Assembly: GCA_014905825.1 (NCBI GenBank)
Contig: JACGCN010000014.1
Location: forward strand, 434,001-498,000
Source of the DNA: Lyophyllum atratum
Taxonomy: Eukaryota; Basidiomycota; Agaricomycetes; Agaricales; Lyophyllaceae
Direction: 5' to 3'
DNA: 64,000 nt
Each line of letters begins with the position of its first letter. The first letter of the stretch is position 1. The notes under the pieces are model-generated. The model was not told the DNA's origin. It worked only from the letters and a program-made list of their open reading frames with translations, and did no database searches. Below are positions 1-12,395 of the stretch, in pieces. Both the position numbers and the translations under genes were made by a program.

Positions 1-3000
1 GACCAATTTTTCAAGCAGAGCCTCACGCTGAGTCACAAGCGATTCTTTGAAGCGAACGTCCTCGGGGGTTGGTTCTGGGTCATTCGTAAGGTATTTGCCC
101 TTCCAGATGATGTGAAGCGTGAGGACATGCAGCGCTTGTTCAATCATCTTAAGTAGAGGATGACGTTAGGTTTGTGTCAAACACGTAGAGTGTCAAAAAG
201 ATTACCGTTTCTTCTTCCTTATAGCCCAGTCTCCCTCTCTCAATGAGTGCATTAAGGATATCCCAGGCACTGCTTTGTTTGCCACCCTCATCTTCTTCTA
301 TCCATGCAGTCATATTACGGCTTCCGAAGAGGACCGCCAAACGGGTGCAGAGTGCACTCAACGAGAGGACTTCGTCCTCGCTGAAGGATGCCACCTCGAT
401 CTCATCTCGGCCGGCCACGGTGTCACGGAGAATGGTTGATAGTTCATCTTCTAGCTCAAGGATCTTCGTGCTATTAGTGTTTGACAAGCTCGTGGCATCC
501 ATGAAGTGGCGAATGGCAGCCATGGCATGGGTCAAGACGTTCAGTGATGAATGCGAAAGGAATTGTTTCGTGACTTCGTCCCAGAGACTGCCATAACCCT
601 GTCCAGCAAGAGTGAGGATGGCAGTAATGGATAGACATGATGACATACAGTGATCATCCGCATCTCAAGGTACAGGTCCAGATTCATTAGTGTTGGTATC
701 AAAAGGACGTCAGCGATGCGGTTCTGGTCAGTCTGATGCTTGATGAAAAGCCGTGGCAGCCCTTTGATCAATTCTCGCGTAATGTCGTTCGTGACGCTGT
801 CCTCTTCGCCCTAAACATACAGGAGCACCAGAACAGTCAACCGAGAGATAAAGATAGTTTGTCATTGGCAAGACAGTTTACCTTTTTGCCACCAGCAGCT
901 TCCGATTTCGCCCGGCGAAGCGAAGCGACCAGCACCTCAAGCAAGATGCTTTCTTCTTGGTCTTCCAGTCGCCATGCCTCGTCAACAGCAGAATCGGGCG
1001 TATTCACCTTTCCGTTCGCCCGTCCCCGCGATCTGCCAGGTCTGGTTTCTTGGGTCTCTTCCTCTTCAGCAGATGAGTGATCGAGCAATAACAGATCGAG
1101 CAGCGGCCCCCAGTCGCGGACCGACTCCACCCCATCCCAAAGTGCCTCGACAGCAAGCGCAGTGCGTCCTTTCTGGTCCATGGCGACCAGTGCAGCAACC
1201 TCCCGCCTTTTGTTCGATTGCGCCGCCCCCTCGGTCTCACCGGCTGCCTCATCGTCCTGCGTGTCTTCCTCATCGCCCATGACTCTGTCCAGCGATTTGC
1301 ACCATTTGACTAGCAGCATGGCGAGGGCTTTAAGGCCTGCACGCTGGCGGTCTTCCTCGCTCGGCTTATCCTTGCCAACGAGTCGCTCGTCGACGGCCTC
1401 CTCCCAGACACCCTTCACGAATTGGCTAACGGCCTTGCGTACTCTCCCCTCGTCATCGAACACCAAAAGGCACAGCTTTTCGCGCTCCTCATCTTCAAGG
1501 AGGGAATGGCCATCGATAGCACCCAGGACTTGAATGACTGCGACGCGGACTGAGATTTCAGTGTCGCTCGTCGCCATTTCGATCAAGCGAGGTTTAAACC
1601 GTTCTGTGAAGTGGTTGAGAGAGCCAATATAGTCTGCCTGATCATAGACACCGGAAAGGGATTTGACGGCTTCAAGACGGACATGTGTGTTAGAGTCTGA
1701 TAAGACCCAACCAACATAGCGGAGATAAGCCGCGTCCAGGAAGTGGCCAGGGTATTTTTTGAACCATAGGCCGATGGCGTGGACACATTCAGCGCGAATG
1801 TTGGGGTCGAGGTCACGATATCGATGGACAAAGACGCTAGAGATGTTGTAAGCCTCCTGGGCAGAACTCGGGCAGATAGAATGGCGACTTACCCGTCAAC
1901 GAACTCTTTCAGGAACTCAGCCAGTTTGGTCCGACGCTTTCTTATCTCCTGAGCTTTAGTCTCGAGCTCCTTGTCCCTGGCGCCACTGCCCTTGTTCGAA
2001 GACTTCCGCTTCTTCTCTCCCTCGCGCTGGCGGCCGACGACCTCGGCTTCCTTTTCAACAGCAGCCGCGACGTCGCACAGCGCAGTTTCGACCTCAAGGG
2101 CCACAACAGTGGCTGTATGTCTGAAGCTACGAATCTGGGAGGATGACATGGCGATGACCCATGTCTGTAGAGTCTCCATTAAGTTGGAGGAGTACAGGGC
2201 GCCGAGGTCGGCGGAAGAGGCGATGAGACGTTCAATGAATTCAGACAGGGATCTGCGGAATTTCTTGAAGACGGGTAGTTTGGATGTTAGAGGGTATACT
2301 GGGGAGTTGTCCTGGATTTACGCGTTAGTAAGCGAATAGAAAGGCGAAAAAGCAGATGAACCTGTTTCAGGCCTTCCGTGAAGTTGTCGAGAGCGTCGAC
2401 GACTCCGTCATAGTCGAGCACTTCGTCAGAGTCGACAGAGTCATTGCATCCGCAAGCGCGTAAGATGAGGTTGATAAGTTCCGCAAGGGCGGCACCAGGT
2501 GTTTGTTCGAGAGACTCTAGGAAGTCCTCAGCGGTTGACTGCAAGGCAGCAGAAGGGTTCATGACGGCATCTTGTGTAGCAGGATTCAGTTGAATGTCGT
2601 TAAAAATGGTGTCAAGACATACTGAATAAAGGGTTATCGGCCGTGATTTTCGTGTCTTTCGCGACTTGTACAGCATCGTACGCGTCGCCTCCTTCTTTAG
2701 GCTTTCTACCCCTTCTGGTTGTCGTCGATTTCGCAGGCTTCTCGGCGGGTGCTTTTGCGACACGGGGCTTCTTCGTAGGAGGCGGGCCTTTGGCCTTGGT
2801 AGTAGTTGTCTTGGCCTGACCCTTCTTGGCTGGTATCTTGGTTTTCGGCGCGCGATAATCCTCCTCCTCGTCGTCACCATCGTCTTCACCATCGCCAGCA
2901 CCATTCTCCTCGTCTTCGAGGTCCCGTCCCTCGATGGGATCTCCTTCTGTGTCGCTGTCGTGGCGTTTGCGCTTGCCTTTGCTAGGCTGACTCGGAGCTG

Positions 3001-3130
3001 ATTCTCTGGCGTCAAACTCCTTCGTACGTGTCATAAATATATTCATACCAGCTTCGAAATGCTTTGCCGCTTTCCTTTCTCTCTGAGAGCGGCGGGGAGC
3101 AGGAGAATTTGCGGGACTCTCGGATGGCAT
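1..3130 (-). CDS. Cohesin subunit SA/STAG (Scc3/Psc3), 3' end missing
   Basis: This is the HEAT-repeat subunit of the cohesin ring, which holds sister chromatids together in the nucleus and binds Scc1/Rad21. The start ATG is at 3130. The first exon encodes an acidic and basic disordered tail (SQRERKAAK, KGKRKRHDS). The STAG domain follows (LAELINLILRACGCND, FRRSLSEFIERLIASS). The stromalin conservative domain then spans about 1890-1400 (AYNISSVFVHRYRDLDPNIR, FLDAAYLRYVGWVLSDSN). Introns visible on the minus strand include 2571-2622, one near 2311-2360, one near 1858-1892, one near 811-880, 599-648 and 148-205. The frame is still open at base 1, so the C-terminal part lies outside the window. 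It is divergent from the PP2C gene with about 270 bp between the two starts. The family call is secure; the exact exon ends are read by eye. Confidence 0.93.
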
Positions 3131-3399
3131 GGTCGTCGCGTCGCGTCAAGATGGCTGTGCAAACAAGCTGAAACAAGTTAGGCCTTGTTCCTCACGCATC
3201 ATGCGGTGCACGACGCTTGGTATAACAAAACACTCTGTAAATCTTCCTGTTTTCCGTGTTTCCTTTGGACTGACATATTCATGTATGTCGTTCATCAGCC
3301 AAGTCTCCGAGTTTGACATATCACTGAACCACGATGGTGCAGAACATCCGTGGACGTTTGACACAGACTCTCGACAGCTTCTAAGGACTGGTTCCTGTG

Positions 3400-4534
3400 A
3401 TGGCCGGCCCTGGTGTAATTCATTCATCGACACAGACTCAAGCACGTTTCAAGATCCATACTGTTCAGTATCAGCCAACCACCCGCCCCATCGAAGACAG
3501 GTTCTCGATTTCTACCCATGAACAGCCTCATAGATTAATTCTGGGGGTCTATGATGGTACATTCCCCGATGATGGATTCTGCCTGCCATCTCACTGCCAA
3601 CTCACTGATTCATTGCTTGCTCTTAGGCCATGGGGGCGCCGCGACTGCGGAACACATCAGCTCCATTCTTCCCGCTGCTCTTGTCGCCCACCCACCCGAA
3701 GACCATGCCCGCGTGTTCCGAGAAACCGACAGCGCCATGCTCCAAGCTTTTGCTCGCGACCATTCTGTCTTTCGATCGAAGTCTGCGGACTGGGCCCAGA
3801 ACGCCAAGATCGTAAAATCCGGATGCACTGCCCTAGTCCTCGATGTCGACCTCGATACCCTGACGGCATCGTTTGCGAACGCCGGGGACTGTAGGGCCGT
3901 ATCGTTCAGACCCTCGCAGGAACCGCCCATTCGACTGCAGCAAACCGAGGACCTGAATGCGAAAACCGCGACAGAGCAGGAACGGCTCAAACGCGAGCAT
4001 CCCGGAGAAGACTCGTTGATCGTAGGGGGGCGTCTCTTTGGTCGTCTAATGAGCACCCGAGGTCAATACATTTGCTGACTTTCATAAGCTTGATGGTTGA
4101 CTTCCTGATCATCCTTAGGTTTTGGTGATGCGTACTACAAGCTCCCCCTCGGTCTCATTGGCAACTGGCAACACAGAAGATATATCGATGCCCTTTCGTC
4201 TGTGGAAGATCCGGGCAAGGTCACGATGAGCGACCAGTATCACTCCATGTTTTACCTGTACCGGACGCCCCCATACCTGACTGCAACTCCGGAGGTAGGT
4301 ACAATGGAGTTGCAGGAAGATGCCTTTGTGATAATGGCTACCGACGGATTATGGGACTGCGTATCCAGCGATGTGGCCGTTGAAATCGTACTTCGGGGTA
4401 TGGCCCAAGAAGTCGACAACCTCGCGGAGTATCTTCTGCAAGCTGTGATGGCCATTAGAAGCCCTGGCGATGATGTTACGATATTATTGCTCCACATCCC
4501 CTACGACGACGTCTCTTATGCAAGCCTATCCTAA
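3400..4534 (+). CDS. PP2C-family Ser/Thr phosphatase (pyruvate-dehydrogenase-phosphatase type)
   Basis: This is a metal-dependent protein phosphatase of the PPM/PP2C family. Three exons are read as 3400-3556, 3627-4061 and 4119-4534. Splicing the first intron rebuilds the metal-binding motif VYDGHGG, and splicing the second gives LMSTRGFGDAYYK. Other landmarks are the early RPIEDRF (the conserved E-D metal-binding pair), SGCTALVLDVD, FANAGDCRAV, ATDGLWDCVSSDVAVEIV and the final GDDVTILLL. These cover the full PP2C motif series. The long insert between the GDCRA-type motif and the RGFGD motif and the LTATPEV spacing resemble the mitochondrial PDP group (yeast Ptc5/Ptc6), so mitochondrial pyruvate dehydrogenase is a plausible substrate, but that is inference. 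No clear targeting peptide is seen after the chosen ATG; an extra 5' exon between 3131 and 3399 is possible. Confidence 0.88.
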
Positions 4535-6278
4535 CCCGAGTTTGTTCGTTCAATGCGCTCAACACTCTTACCGTATCGAGGTAGCACACATGATACCATC
4601 AGTTATACACATCTCTACCGTATCTTCGCAATTCTACTATCTTTATTTACGGGACCGAACTGCGGGGCCGATCAGCCATGTCAGTCGTGCAATGCACCCG
4701 TGCTGGCTCGAGGTACTATTTGAGTCGTATCAATGCGTAATGCAGGTAAGTTACGGTCTCTTCTCGTTGCCCCGACTCTGAAGGACTGATCATATCACGC
4801 CAATTCTGCATAGTCGGTTTGCCCAAGCATACAGTAAATTTTTCGTCCATTTCCTCTCCCTCCAAGGCACTCCACATGATGATATCGATGATCAGGAACG
4901 ATTTTCGAGGGATGGAAGCGCTACTCCATGGGTATAGCCAAGGTATAGCGAGTCGGATAATTTGGATGGGCGATATTGTATATGGATCCCGGAAATTCGC
5001 CACAATGGATCCGATCCTATGCACATGCATCATAGAAATTTGCATCTTGGCACTGCGTGTATACTTGCGTTTCTCCTGCCGAGTTTTTTTTTGAAGTCCA
5101 GCCTGCTTTCCAAGCTTTTCACTGAGTCGGGATGACGAGGGAACGAGTTCCCGCTCCAGCGCGAAGCCCTTCCGTTCCGTTTTCTTCGCGAATCATCAAA
5201 CCAGTTACAGATTTTCGGAGAGGCTATGCTTACAGCGTGATCCGTTGCCACATGTGCCAGCCGTTAAGAATAGGTCACCGACCCGGACGCCTAGCAGAGC
5301 GGAAAGAGAACAGTAGACTTCGGGTTTATGATATTCGTTAGTCTGAAACTCCAGATGCCGCAGCCTCGAGGCCAGCTCTGCTCCTCGGGGCAAAGCTGAA
5401 GGTGGTACTGAAAAGGTATAGGCTGACGTCTGACCATCTATCACCTAAACACACAATGAGCTGGCAACATACGATATGTGGATCTCGAAGTCATGGCTTG
5501 GAACACTCCGGCGAGCTGTTTTCCTCTGCCCTCCACAGATCGGCTGCAAAGACGGGATGACATTGGGTGTGAGCTCTGTGACCGTTCCTGGACAGGTTCT
5601 GGCAGGCTTGCAGGTACACTTCGTTCAAACTGTCAGGATTTATATCCGCAGTCGCCCTTGACTTGATGCACATGCGTACATAGTGCGAGATAGCTGGTTG
5701 AAAAAGTCCATCGACTTCTGAGCGCTCGTGAGCGCCTAAGCAGCAGTCGTTCACATGTAGGCGTCAAAAAGGACCAAGCGCTTGTAATGATCTGGTCATG
5801 GGCGGCGTAGGGAGATGAAAGATATGTATCTGGATGTTGGCAGAAAAGAGGTTCAATCAGGATGTCAGAGGACAAAAATGATGTGGTAGATGGTGGAAAA
5901 GGACAAGATGTCATGATCAACCATAGCTCGGATCGTCAGGCAGGTATGACGCGACGGGCAACCTGAGAAAGCAATGAATCAAAAGTCCCAAAAGGTCGTT
6001 TCGGTTCTCTTTCCCGTCATCCACCGAACATGCATGTACAGCATTGCCATGCTTACTGTTGCGCGACCGCGGCCTCTCCATAGGCGTTTACATACCCGGC
6101 CGCATCAAAGATCATCATACATTCACCAAATGGCAAAGAGGAGGCGCTTGACACAGCAATTCCCCGGTCGAAAAAAAGTCAGGTCCTTTCAGCTACTGCT
6201 AACTGGAGCATGCTTCAAGTTCGGAACGATCATCCATCTCCGCACTGCAGCGATCGAAATGCCTACATCGTCGGGAAT
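4535..6278. other. Intergenic, no supported gene
   Basis: This stretch holds only short, interrupted frames on both strands. None shows a recognisable domain or a convincing splice chain. A minus-strand frame at 5633-5920 is the longest plausible-looking piece but could not be joined to a neighbour. A small unrecognised gene cannot be excluded. Confidence 0.5.
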
Positions 6279-6283
6279 TGATC

Positions 6284-6289
6284 TATAAG
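6284..6289 (+). promoter_or_regulatory. Candidate TATA box
   Basis: TATAAG lies about 56 bp before the ATG at 6345, followed by a CT-rich stretch (6309-6340). This fits a core promoter with a short leader and supports 6345 as the start of the next gene. Confidence 0.45.
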
Positions 6290-6344
6290 TAGCCGATTGC
6301 CTCTACAAGTCCCACCATCCCCTCCCTCTTCCTCGACCCTCCAG

Positions 6345-7914
6345 ATGTCTACGTCCTTGAAACAGAAGGCCACTGTTAGTTACGCGGACACGGTGCGGTC
6401 AGTAAACGCTGGAGATGTGCAGGGCGACCTCGACAGCGCATGCGAACAGCTTGCTCTGACAGCCATCCGTCTCATGGAGAACTTCGAGTATATCGCGAAG
6501 CAGCTTCATACCATTGACCTATTGGGGCTGGCCTCGCCATTTAAACCTCAATGGAGCTCGCTGCGCAAGGTGAGCAGTTCCTCGTCATTGTCCCCTCAAA
6601 TCCTCGTTGCTAATTCAAGGAATTTTTCAGGAATTCAGAGACCTCCTCTGGCACTTCCGTAGCAACGCGGGATTTATATCTGCTCGGTTGAAAAGTGAGT
6701 CACTGTTAGCCTAAGCCTGAGACAAGGACGCTCGGGATTGATCGTCCGCGTGCATCAGTGTTCTGCACTGTCGTGCTACCCCTGACAGCGCGCAACTCAT
6801 CCACGAGCCGTTCACACGATGAGAAGTTGCAAGTCCTCAGGTCATTCATGAGCGTAAGTCGTATTTTGACCCGTTCTCCCGAATGAAATCGTATTGAGAA
6901 CAACGACGCGTGCTTACGCTTAGATCTCTGCCGACCATGCCGCCCTTACGCGAAATCTCGTGGGCAACGCGATGAAATTCAATAACACCCTGAACACGTT
7001 CAATACCGATTTCCTGAAGTTCGCAAGCCAGAGAGTCACCGCTGGGCAGAGAGAGCTGCGCGAGCTTTCAGAGAAACTTACGGACCTCGAAAGTAATGTT
7101 CGACAGTAGGTTATTCGCCCACTAGCTTTGGAACACTTGCTGATTTGTCCATGTCTAATAGGTTGTGCTTGGCAGTATGTCGCACCGGCTCCATACATGT
7201 AATTTCTCAACTCATCATATGTTTCGCCTGCAGAACGGGAAATTCTCAAGCCCTGATGTCACCCACTTCGCCTACTCCCTGTACCGAACATGCGCATCTT
7301 CAAAGCGAAAATCAAGTCGAGGGAAAGCATCGCACCAGCGATTGGTAATGCTTTCTGCCGTAATAACCTACAGAATCACTGACGAACCCACCTACAGGCC
7401 CTTAACACGCCCGACCTCGCAATCATCGACAGGTTGTACGAGCAACTTGACCGTATGCTTCCCTCGACTACTCTGCTATATGGTACGATAAGCTAACCAT
7501 ATTAATGAAGTGACACGAAACGAAGTCGCCCACGCGCAATACACAGCCCAGGTCTGTCACCGTAAGACAGACGCTATTACAACCGCCCAGACAGCAATGT
7601 CGACACTTGTCTCTGATGAAATGATCGCCATAGAATCAGGGATAAGCTTCTTCTTAGCAATTTGGTCAAGGCTCCAGTGGGATTGCACGGATATCCTCCA
7701 TTGGCTCCAAAACCCGAGAAACCATCCCGTATGCCCCTATGTTCCCTATGACTATTGATTGCCCCGAGACTAATTCCGGCTTCGCGACCTTTAGGAGACT
7801 CCTAGTGCGATCGTCTCGCTATTGGATGGAGGTCAGACCCTCTACGCAACCGTGGCAGATGCCCTTGATACTTGTGTGATCGGGATCGACCCATCCCACT
7901 TTGCCACGCCGTGA
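6345..7914 (+). CDS. Unknown helical protein, multi-exon
   Basis: I do not recognise this family. The start is the ATG at 6345 (MSTSLKQKATVSYADTV), just after a TATA-like box. Segments that join cleanly across short introns are a first exon to about 6569, then EFRDLLWHFRSNAGFISARL, then a short exon ending LRSFMS, then ISADHAALTRNLVGNAMKF, FLKFASQRVTAGQRELREL, a segment ending LDRMLPS, and finally SDEMIAIESGISFFLAIW and ETPSAIVSLLDGGQTLYA, ending TP-stop at 7912-7914. Splicing between about 7110 and 7330 is unresolved because neighbouring pieces lie in different frames. The sequence is rich in amphipathic helices with no signal peptide. The long helices followed by an FFLAIW segment loosely recall alpha-helical pore-forming protein families, but this is only an impression; a scaffold or other helical role is equally possible. 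Confidence 0.6.
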
Positions 7915-8853
7915 TACCCAATGACATTTATATACCTCCGCCACGGACTATGCATGGACAACGGCTCTGGACAACTTTGCTCTCGACTACATTCTACACT
8001 ACACGTATACATACCCAATATTTCTTGATAGTTTTCCTTCTCCATGTTATGATGACATGAACCATGAACAGTAACTCTCCCTCGGGTTTCCAAGAGCTTG
8101 AATGCTTTCCGGTGTTGTTTATGTAAATGGTAGACGACCGCATGTCCTTGTGATACAGTGATACTATGTAAAGATGTATTGATATCGACAAGGCGACGCC
8201 ACAAGGGGGAAAGTAATTGAACATGATCATGAATCACCCCCGCTCCATAGCATCTCCCCATTGACCCTGGGCCCTGAACGGCTCCCCTCCGAACTCCCTT
8301 CTGGTCAATCCAAGAAAGCGATTTCGATCTCATATCCCAGTCCTCTTAGTCGTCCACATTGTCTATAGGCCTATATACATATCTAGACACGGATTGCTGT
8401 CGCATTCAAAAGGAAAACGAAGTTCACCTGTCGCGGCGAGGAGTCTAGGTTGAGATTCTTAACACATACCCTTACGTTTCCCAGCCTGAATCTTGGAATT
8501 AATGCCGTTCCTATGGAAAGTGCATAAATTTGAATACATCAGAAGCAAGCATCAGGAGCCGACCGCGGCCATAGACCCTTGAGACATGGTGACTCGGAAG
8601 TATGGTGCCCGTTATCTACATATTATACTAACATCTTCGTCTCGGGACTAGCTCGATCCGAGTGATGTCGCGTTCTTTAGAAGATGGGGGCCCGGTTTTG
8701 CCACCTCGAAGACACCCGCAAGGTCGTCGACTGAAAGCCTGAAGTTGGAAGTCCAACATCTAGATCATGGGAAACGATATGTGACGTCAGCCGCAGTCAA
8801 TTCACCCCGGGTCATCGGCACTGCCACTTCAGCTCGAGCTGCATGTACTAAGG
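7915..8853. other. Intergenic, no supported gene
   Basis: Nothing convincing is seen. A 163-codon minus-strand frame overlaps the 3' end of the preceding gene in antisense and shows no family motif. A TATATACATA-like stretch near 8372 is unremarkable. Confidence 0.5.
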
Positions 8854-9703
8854 ATGTCGACGAACACCAGCAATCGAGACCCAATCATATTATACGACAT
8901 CCCAAGGGCAGAAGGCCCTGTGACATGGTCACCCAACGTGTGGCGTACTCGGTAGGAAGAGACCTCCTATGCCGCAGGGCAAGATTGAGTCATTGACCTT
9001 CGCGTTCCATAGTATGGCGCTTAACTACAAAGGTCTTCACTATAAGACAGAATGGGTCGAATATCCTGACATCGAGAGAGTTGGAAAGGAAATCGGGGCA
9101 AAGCCGACCGGCCTCAAGCCAGATGGGAGTGGGGATGGGTATTGGACGTGCCCGATGATTGTCGATCCCAATCATCGCAACTCTGAAGGGAAACCCACCG
9201 TGCTCTCGGACTCCTATGCCATTGCAAGGTATCTAGACGAGGCCTATCCAGAACCCATGCTCTTTCCCGAAGGCTCGCATGCATTGCACATTGGATGGGC
9301 ACGCTACGTTACATCGAGGGTCCACGAGCCACTGGCCAGGTTGTTGCTACCGATGTGCCCTGACATACTGTCGCTGCGGAGCAAGGAGTATTTCATCAGG
9401 ACGCGGGAGGCCTGGTATGGGCCGCTCAATGAGATGTGTCCAGACCGTCCTAAGGTCTGGAAAAATGTGCAGGAAGGACTTGACAGCGTCGCTGCAGCGC
9501 TCGATGCAAACGGAGTTGACGGGGAGCAGAATCTGAGGGTTATTCCGGGTCGAACGTCATACGCTGATTTTTCGATCATGGGTGTACTGCTGTGGGCTGT
9601 AGCCATCGTTCCGAACGAAGAGTCGGACCCATTGGAAGGGTGGAACGACGGGAGATGGGGGAGGATATTAGATTTGCATGCAAACCTTCTTCGTATCGAG
9701 TGA
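8854..9703 (+). CDS. Glutathione S-transferase, GSTFuA/Ure2p-like
   Basis: This is a cytosolic-type glutathione transferase of a fungal class expanded in wood- and litter-decaying basidiomycetes. The reaction is conjugation or reduction with glutathione, probably on plant- or drug-like compounds. Two exons are read as 8854-8951 and 9013-9703 with a 61-bp intron. The first exon supplies the start of the thioredoxin fold (PIILYDIPRAEG, TWSPNVWRTR), and the second continues MALNYKGLHYKTEWVEYPDI. The thioredoxin-like domain ends near the GSH-contact region (PTVLSDSYAIARYLDEAYP). The rest is the all-helical C-terminal domain, with RTSYADFSIMGVLLW before the end. The TWS serine is the likely catalytic position of this class. 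A model that starts at the first downstream frame (8969) would lose the active site. The total of about 262 residues is normal. Confidence 0.9.
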
Positions 9704-10770
9704 ATAGCGTTATTCAGTACACAGAAGTTACGACGTATATCTTTGAACCTGTCGCTCCTGCTTTGAATTCGTGAAAATGGTACATCATATGGATAATCAC
9801 ATCGCAAGATCTTTCAAGAATCGAGGCTCACAAGATATCAAAATGGAGAAGTAGCTGTTGGTCGTCCATGTATGCCTTCAACATCCATTTCCTCGTTGAG
9901 CGCTACCTCCGTATCGTGCCCACTACGAACGGTTATATAATTTCCGGTATTTAGGGTGCTATCAGTGGGAGGCACCGCGAAGATTAGATGGCCAATCACG
10001 CTGGTAGTCGAGGCTTGACCCTCCTTATGCCTGGGCGCGGTCAAGCCAAAGGTGTCAACAAAGGAGCGATGATGGTTCACGAGAACAACAACGACGGCTG
10101 GGTACGTGGACTGGAAGACGTTGCGATTCCCCGGATTCGACGTGTTTATCAGCTGACGGCAACACTGAAGGACAATTATGCAACCGCGACCTTATCGTTT
10201 GCTTGGTTGGTCGAACGTTCGTTTATAATTGTAGCATCTTGTAGCATCGAAAAGGTTACCCTGAATAGGAGGGATTGGACAGTGTAGCCATAGACTAGTA
10301 CTACATCTGAAACCTCCTTAAGCTAAGGAAGCTACCTATGCGCTTTGCACAGTGTGCTACGTCCAGAAATCGTTCTTCCCGAATCCAGTAGCCGACGGAA
10401 GTGTGATGGCTATGCTTGAGAATGGGTGGAGATAGCATCTCTGATGGGGTAGAGGTGAGATCTATCATCTAACTGTTAAGTAGCTGCTCTGGAACGAATG
10501 GGGATTTTGCCTTTGCAGCTCGAATAGAAGAACATAATGCATATGCCCGCCCGTAACAAGCCGTACATGCATAGTTGAAGAGCCACGTCATTCATATTCA
10601 AATCTGCGCACATCGCCGGGACCCCGCTTCAGTTTTCTTGCAATTTTCGCGACGCGCCTTGATCGATGATCACGTGGATCACCTTTGAATTCAAGCACAC
10701 CCCAACAATGCATCACGGCTGTGGCAATTCTTCAACCTTGTCCATTTGCACCTTCATTCCCGTCGCCAAC
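9704..10770. other. Intergenic, no supported gene
   Basis: Only short frames without motifs are present. The ATG at 10708 is in frame with the next gene and is an alternative start for it. Confidence 0.5.
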
Positions 10771-12395
10771 ATGCACAGCTCCCCGTTTACAGTAGCCGGG
10801 ATGTCGACCTCAACGAGCAGCCACCACCATTCGCCGAACATCAACACTTGGAGTACTAGCAGCACCGGAGGACAGCTGACAAACACTTTCCAAGATTCAC
10901 TTTCCCAGTCTAGGAGCCACTATCAGCCAGGCTATCTCATGGTCAGACGCGTTTTTCCTGATCCAAAGGAACTTTTCTGACAGAAACTCCCGAACAGTCA
11001 TCCCAAACTGATGTATGTCTCGCGTTGCTGGAAGCTGTGTCATGCTCACAGAGTCCAGAATGCGCCCCAAGGGAACCAACGGGTGGACGAGGTGCCGATC
11101 GTACAAACGAAAGCGAAAATGAACCAGATCCTGTCTCGAGGCTCTACATCAGATTTTGGGATGGATTCTATGTTTGAAAGTACACGGTACGCCCATGCCA
11201 CTACCTCGTTGCGTACACATGCCTGACATAGACGACACCACTCTAGGCAACGACAAAAACTCGCAGACGCGGATGCGCCGCCCACGAACTCTGTTAATGA
11301 TATTCCCAACGAGTTCCCCCATAGCCGGAGTTCCACTTACCAACCGAGGGTAGGTTCTTACCCTTTTTCCTGGCTCCCGGAATCTTTGTTCGTTACGCAA
11401 GGCGAGCGATGGACTTGTGAACAGAGTACCAGCGCATACTACTTTACACACCTCCGGGCTATGAATGACTGCGTCAACGGCATGTGGTTGTTCGTTTTCC
11501 ATTCGATGATCGTTCGTTGGTGTTCATGTCTGGCATTTGTTGTTCTGGCCATGGCCCTGATGGATTATCTCACCCTGATTGATGAAGCGTGCAATTCCAA
11601 TCCGCCTTAATCGTCTACTTCTTTTTGCACTATCTAATTGACGTTACTGTTTCCAGACTCCTCAGGACACACCAGCTTTTACTCGGCGCCAACAGCTGTC
11701 CGCCCCCACCACCCCCCAGACCGGACAACCACTCTACATCATCGTCTTCGGGTATCCCGCAGACAGGTACAGTCTCACTGTGGAATACTTTCAGTCCCTA
11801 GGCGCCGCAACCGACCCGGACCCCCATCAGGAGATCCAGAACTGCTTCCGCATCGGGTTCACAGACCCTGGGGACGCGTTGAGGGCAGTGAGGAAGAATG
11901 GAGAGGTGTTGGGCGGGAGCTGGATGGTTGGGACCAAGTGGGCCGTACGTCTTCCGCATTTGCTTCCGTCGTTCTTTTCGTCGAACTAACTCGTGTACCG
12001 TCCAACAGGACCCATTACAAGCGGAAGCCTTATTCGGCTTGGTGGCCACTATGCCCGCCCAGATCCTCGACTCCAGGAGTGACAGTAGCAACGCCATGTC
12101 TGTCGACGAGCCTACGTCCCCGAGGGGTACACCTGGTGGTGCGGTGAAAGGTGGCTCGTACAGCAAAGTCGGCACCCCCATCAAGCTAGCCCCATCGAGT
12201 GCTGCGTTCCGGAGGCATAATGCGGAGAGCGTGGTGACCCCGCAGCCGCAGCGGGGCTGGGGTCCTATGATGCCTGGGCCGTCGGCGCAGCAGCCCTCAC
12301 AGCCGCAGCCTGCTCCGGTGCAGATGCCAATGTCGACGGGCACGCCGAATAAAGGGATGCTCGGCCAGGTTTCGGATCTGATTTTTGGATGGTAG
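10771..12395 (+). CDS. Nucleoporin Nup35/Nup53 family
   Basis: This is a membrane-apposed scaffold nucleoporin of the inner ring of the nuclear pore complex, which binds Nup93/Nic96-type and Nup155/Nup170-type partners. The N-terminus is Ser/His-rich (STSSHHHSPNINTW). The RRM-like Nup35 domain is read after splicing as QPLYIIVFGYPADRYSLTVE, then QEIQNCFRIGFTDPGDALRA, GGSWMVGTKWADPLQAEAL. The protein ends KGMLGQVSDLIFGW, an amphipathic helix with the terminal FGW typical of this family and known to contact the nuclear membrane. Introns are seen after GYLM, after HPKL, after FESTR, a long one at about 11350-11656 and one ending at about 12008. The ATG at 10771 has a good context; the in-frame ATG at 10708 would add 21 residues. 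Early exon joins are less sure than the RRM and the tail. Confidence 0.85.

Noticed and set aside
7842..8333. 163-codon minus-strand frame
   Set aside because: Overlaps the 3' exon of the helical-protein gene in antisense and shows no motif.
8969..9703. Glutathione transferase starting at 8969
   Set aside because: Its first residues come from intron sequence; the true N-terminus with the TWS motif lies in an upstream exon from 8854.
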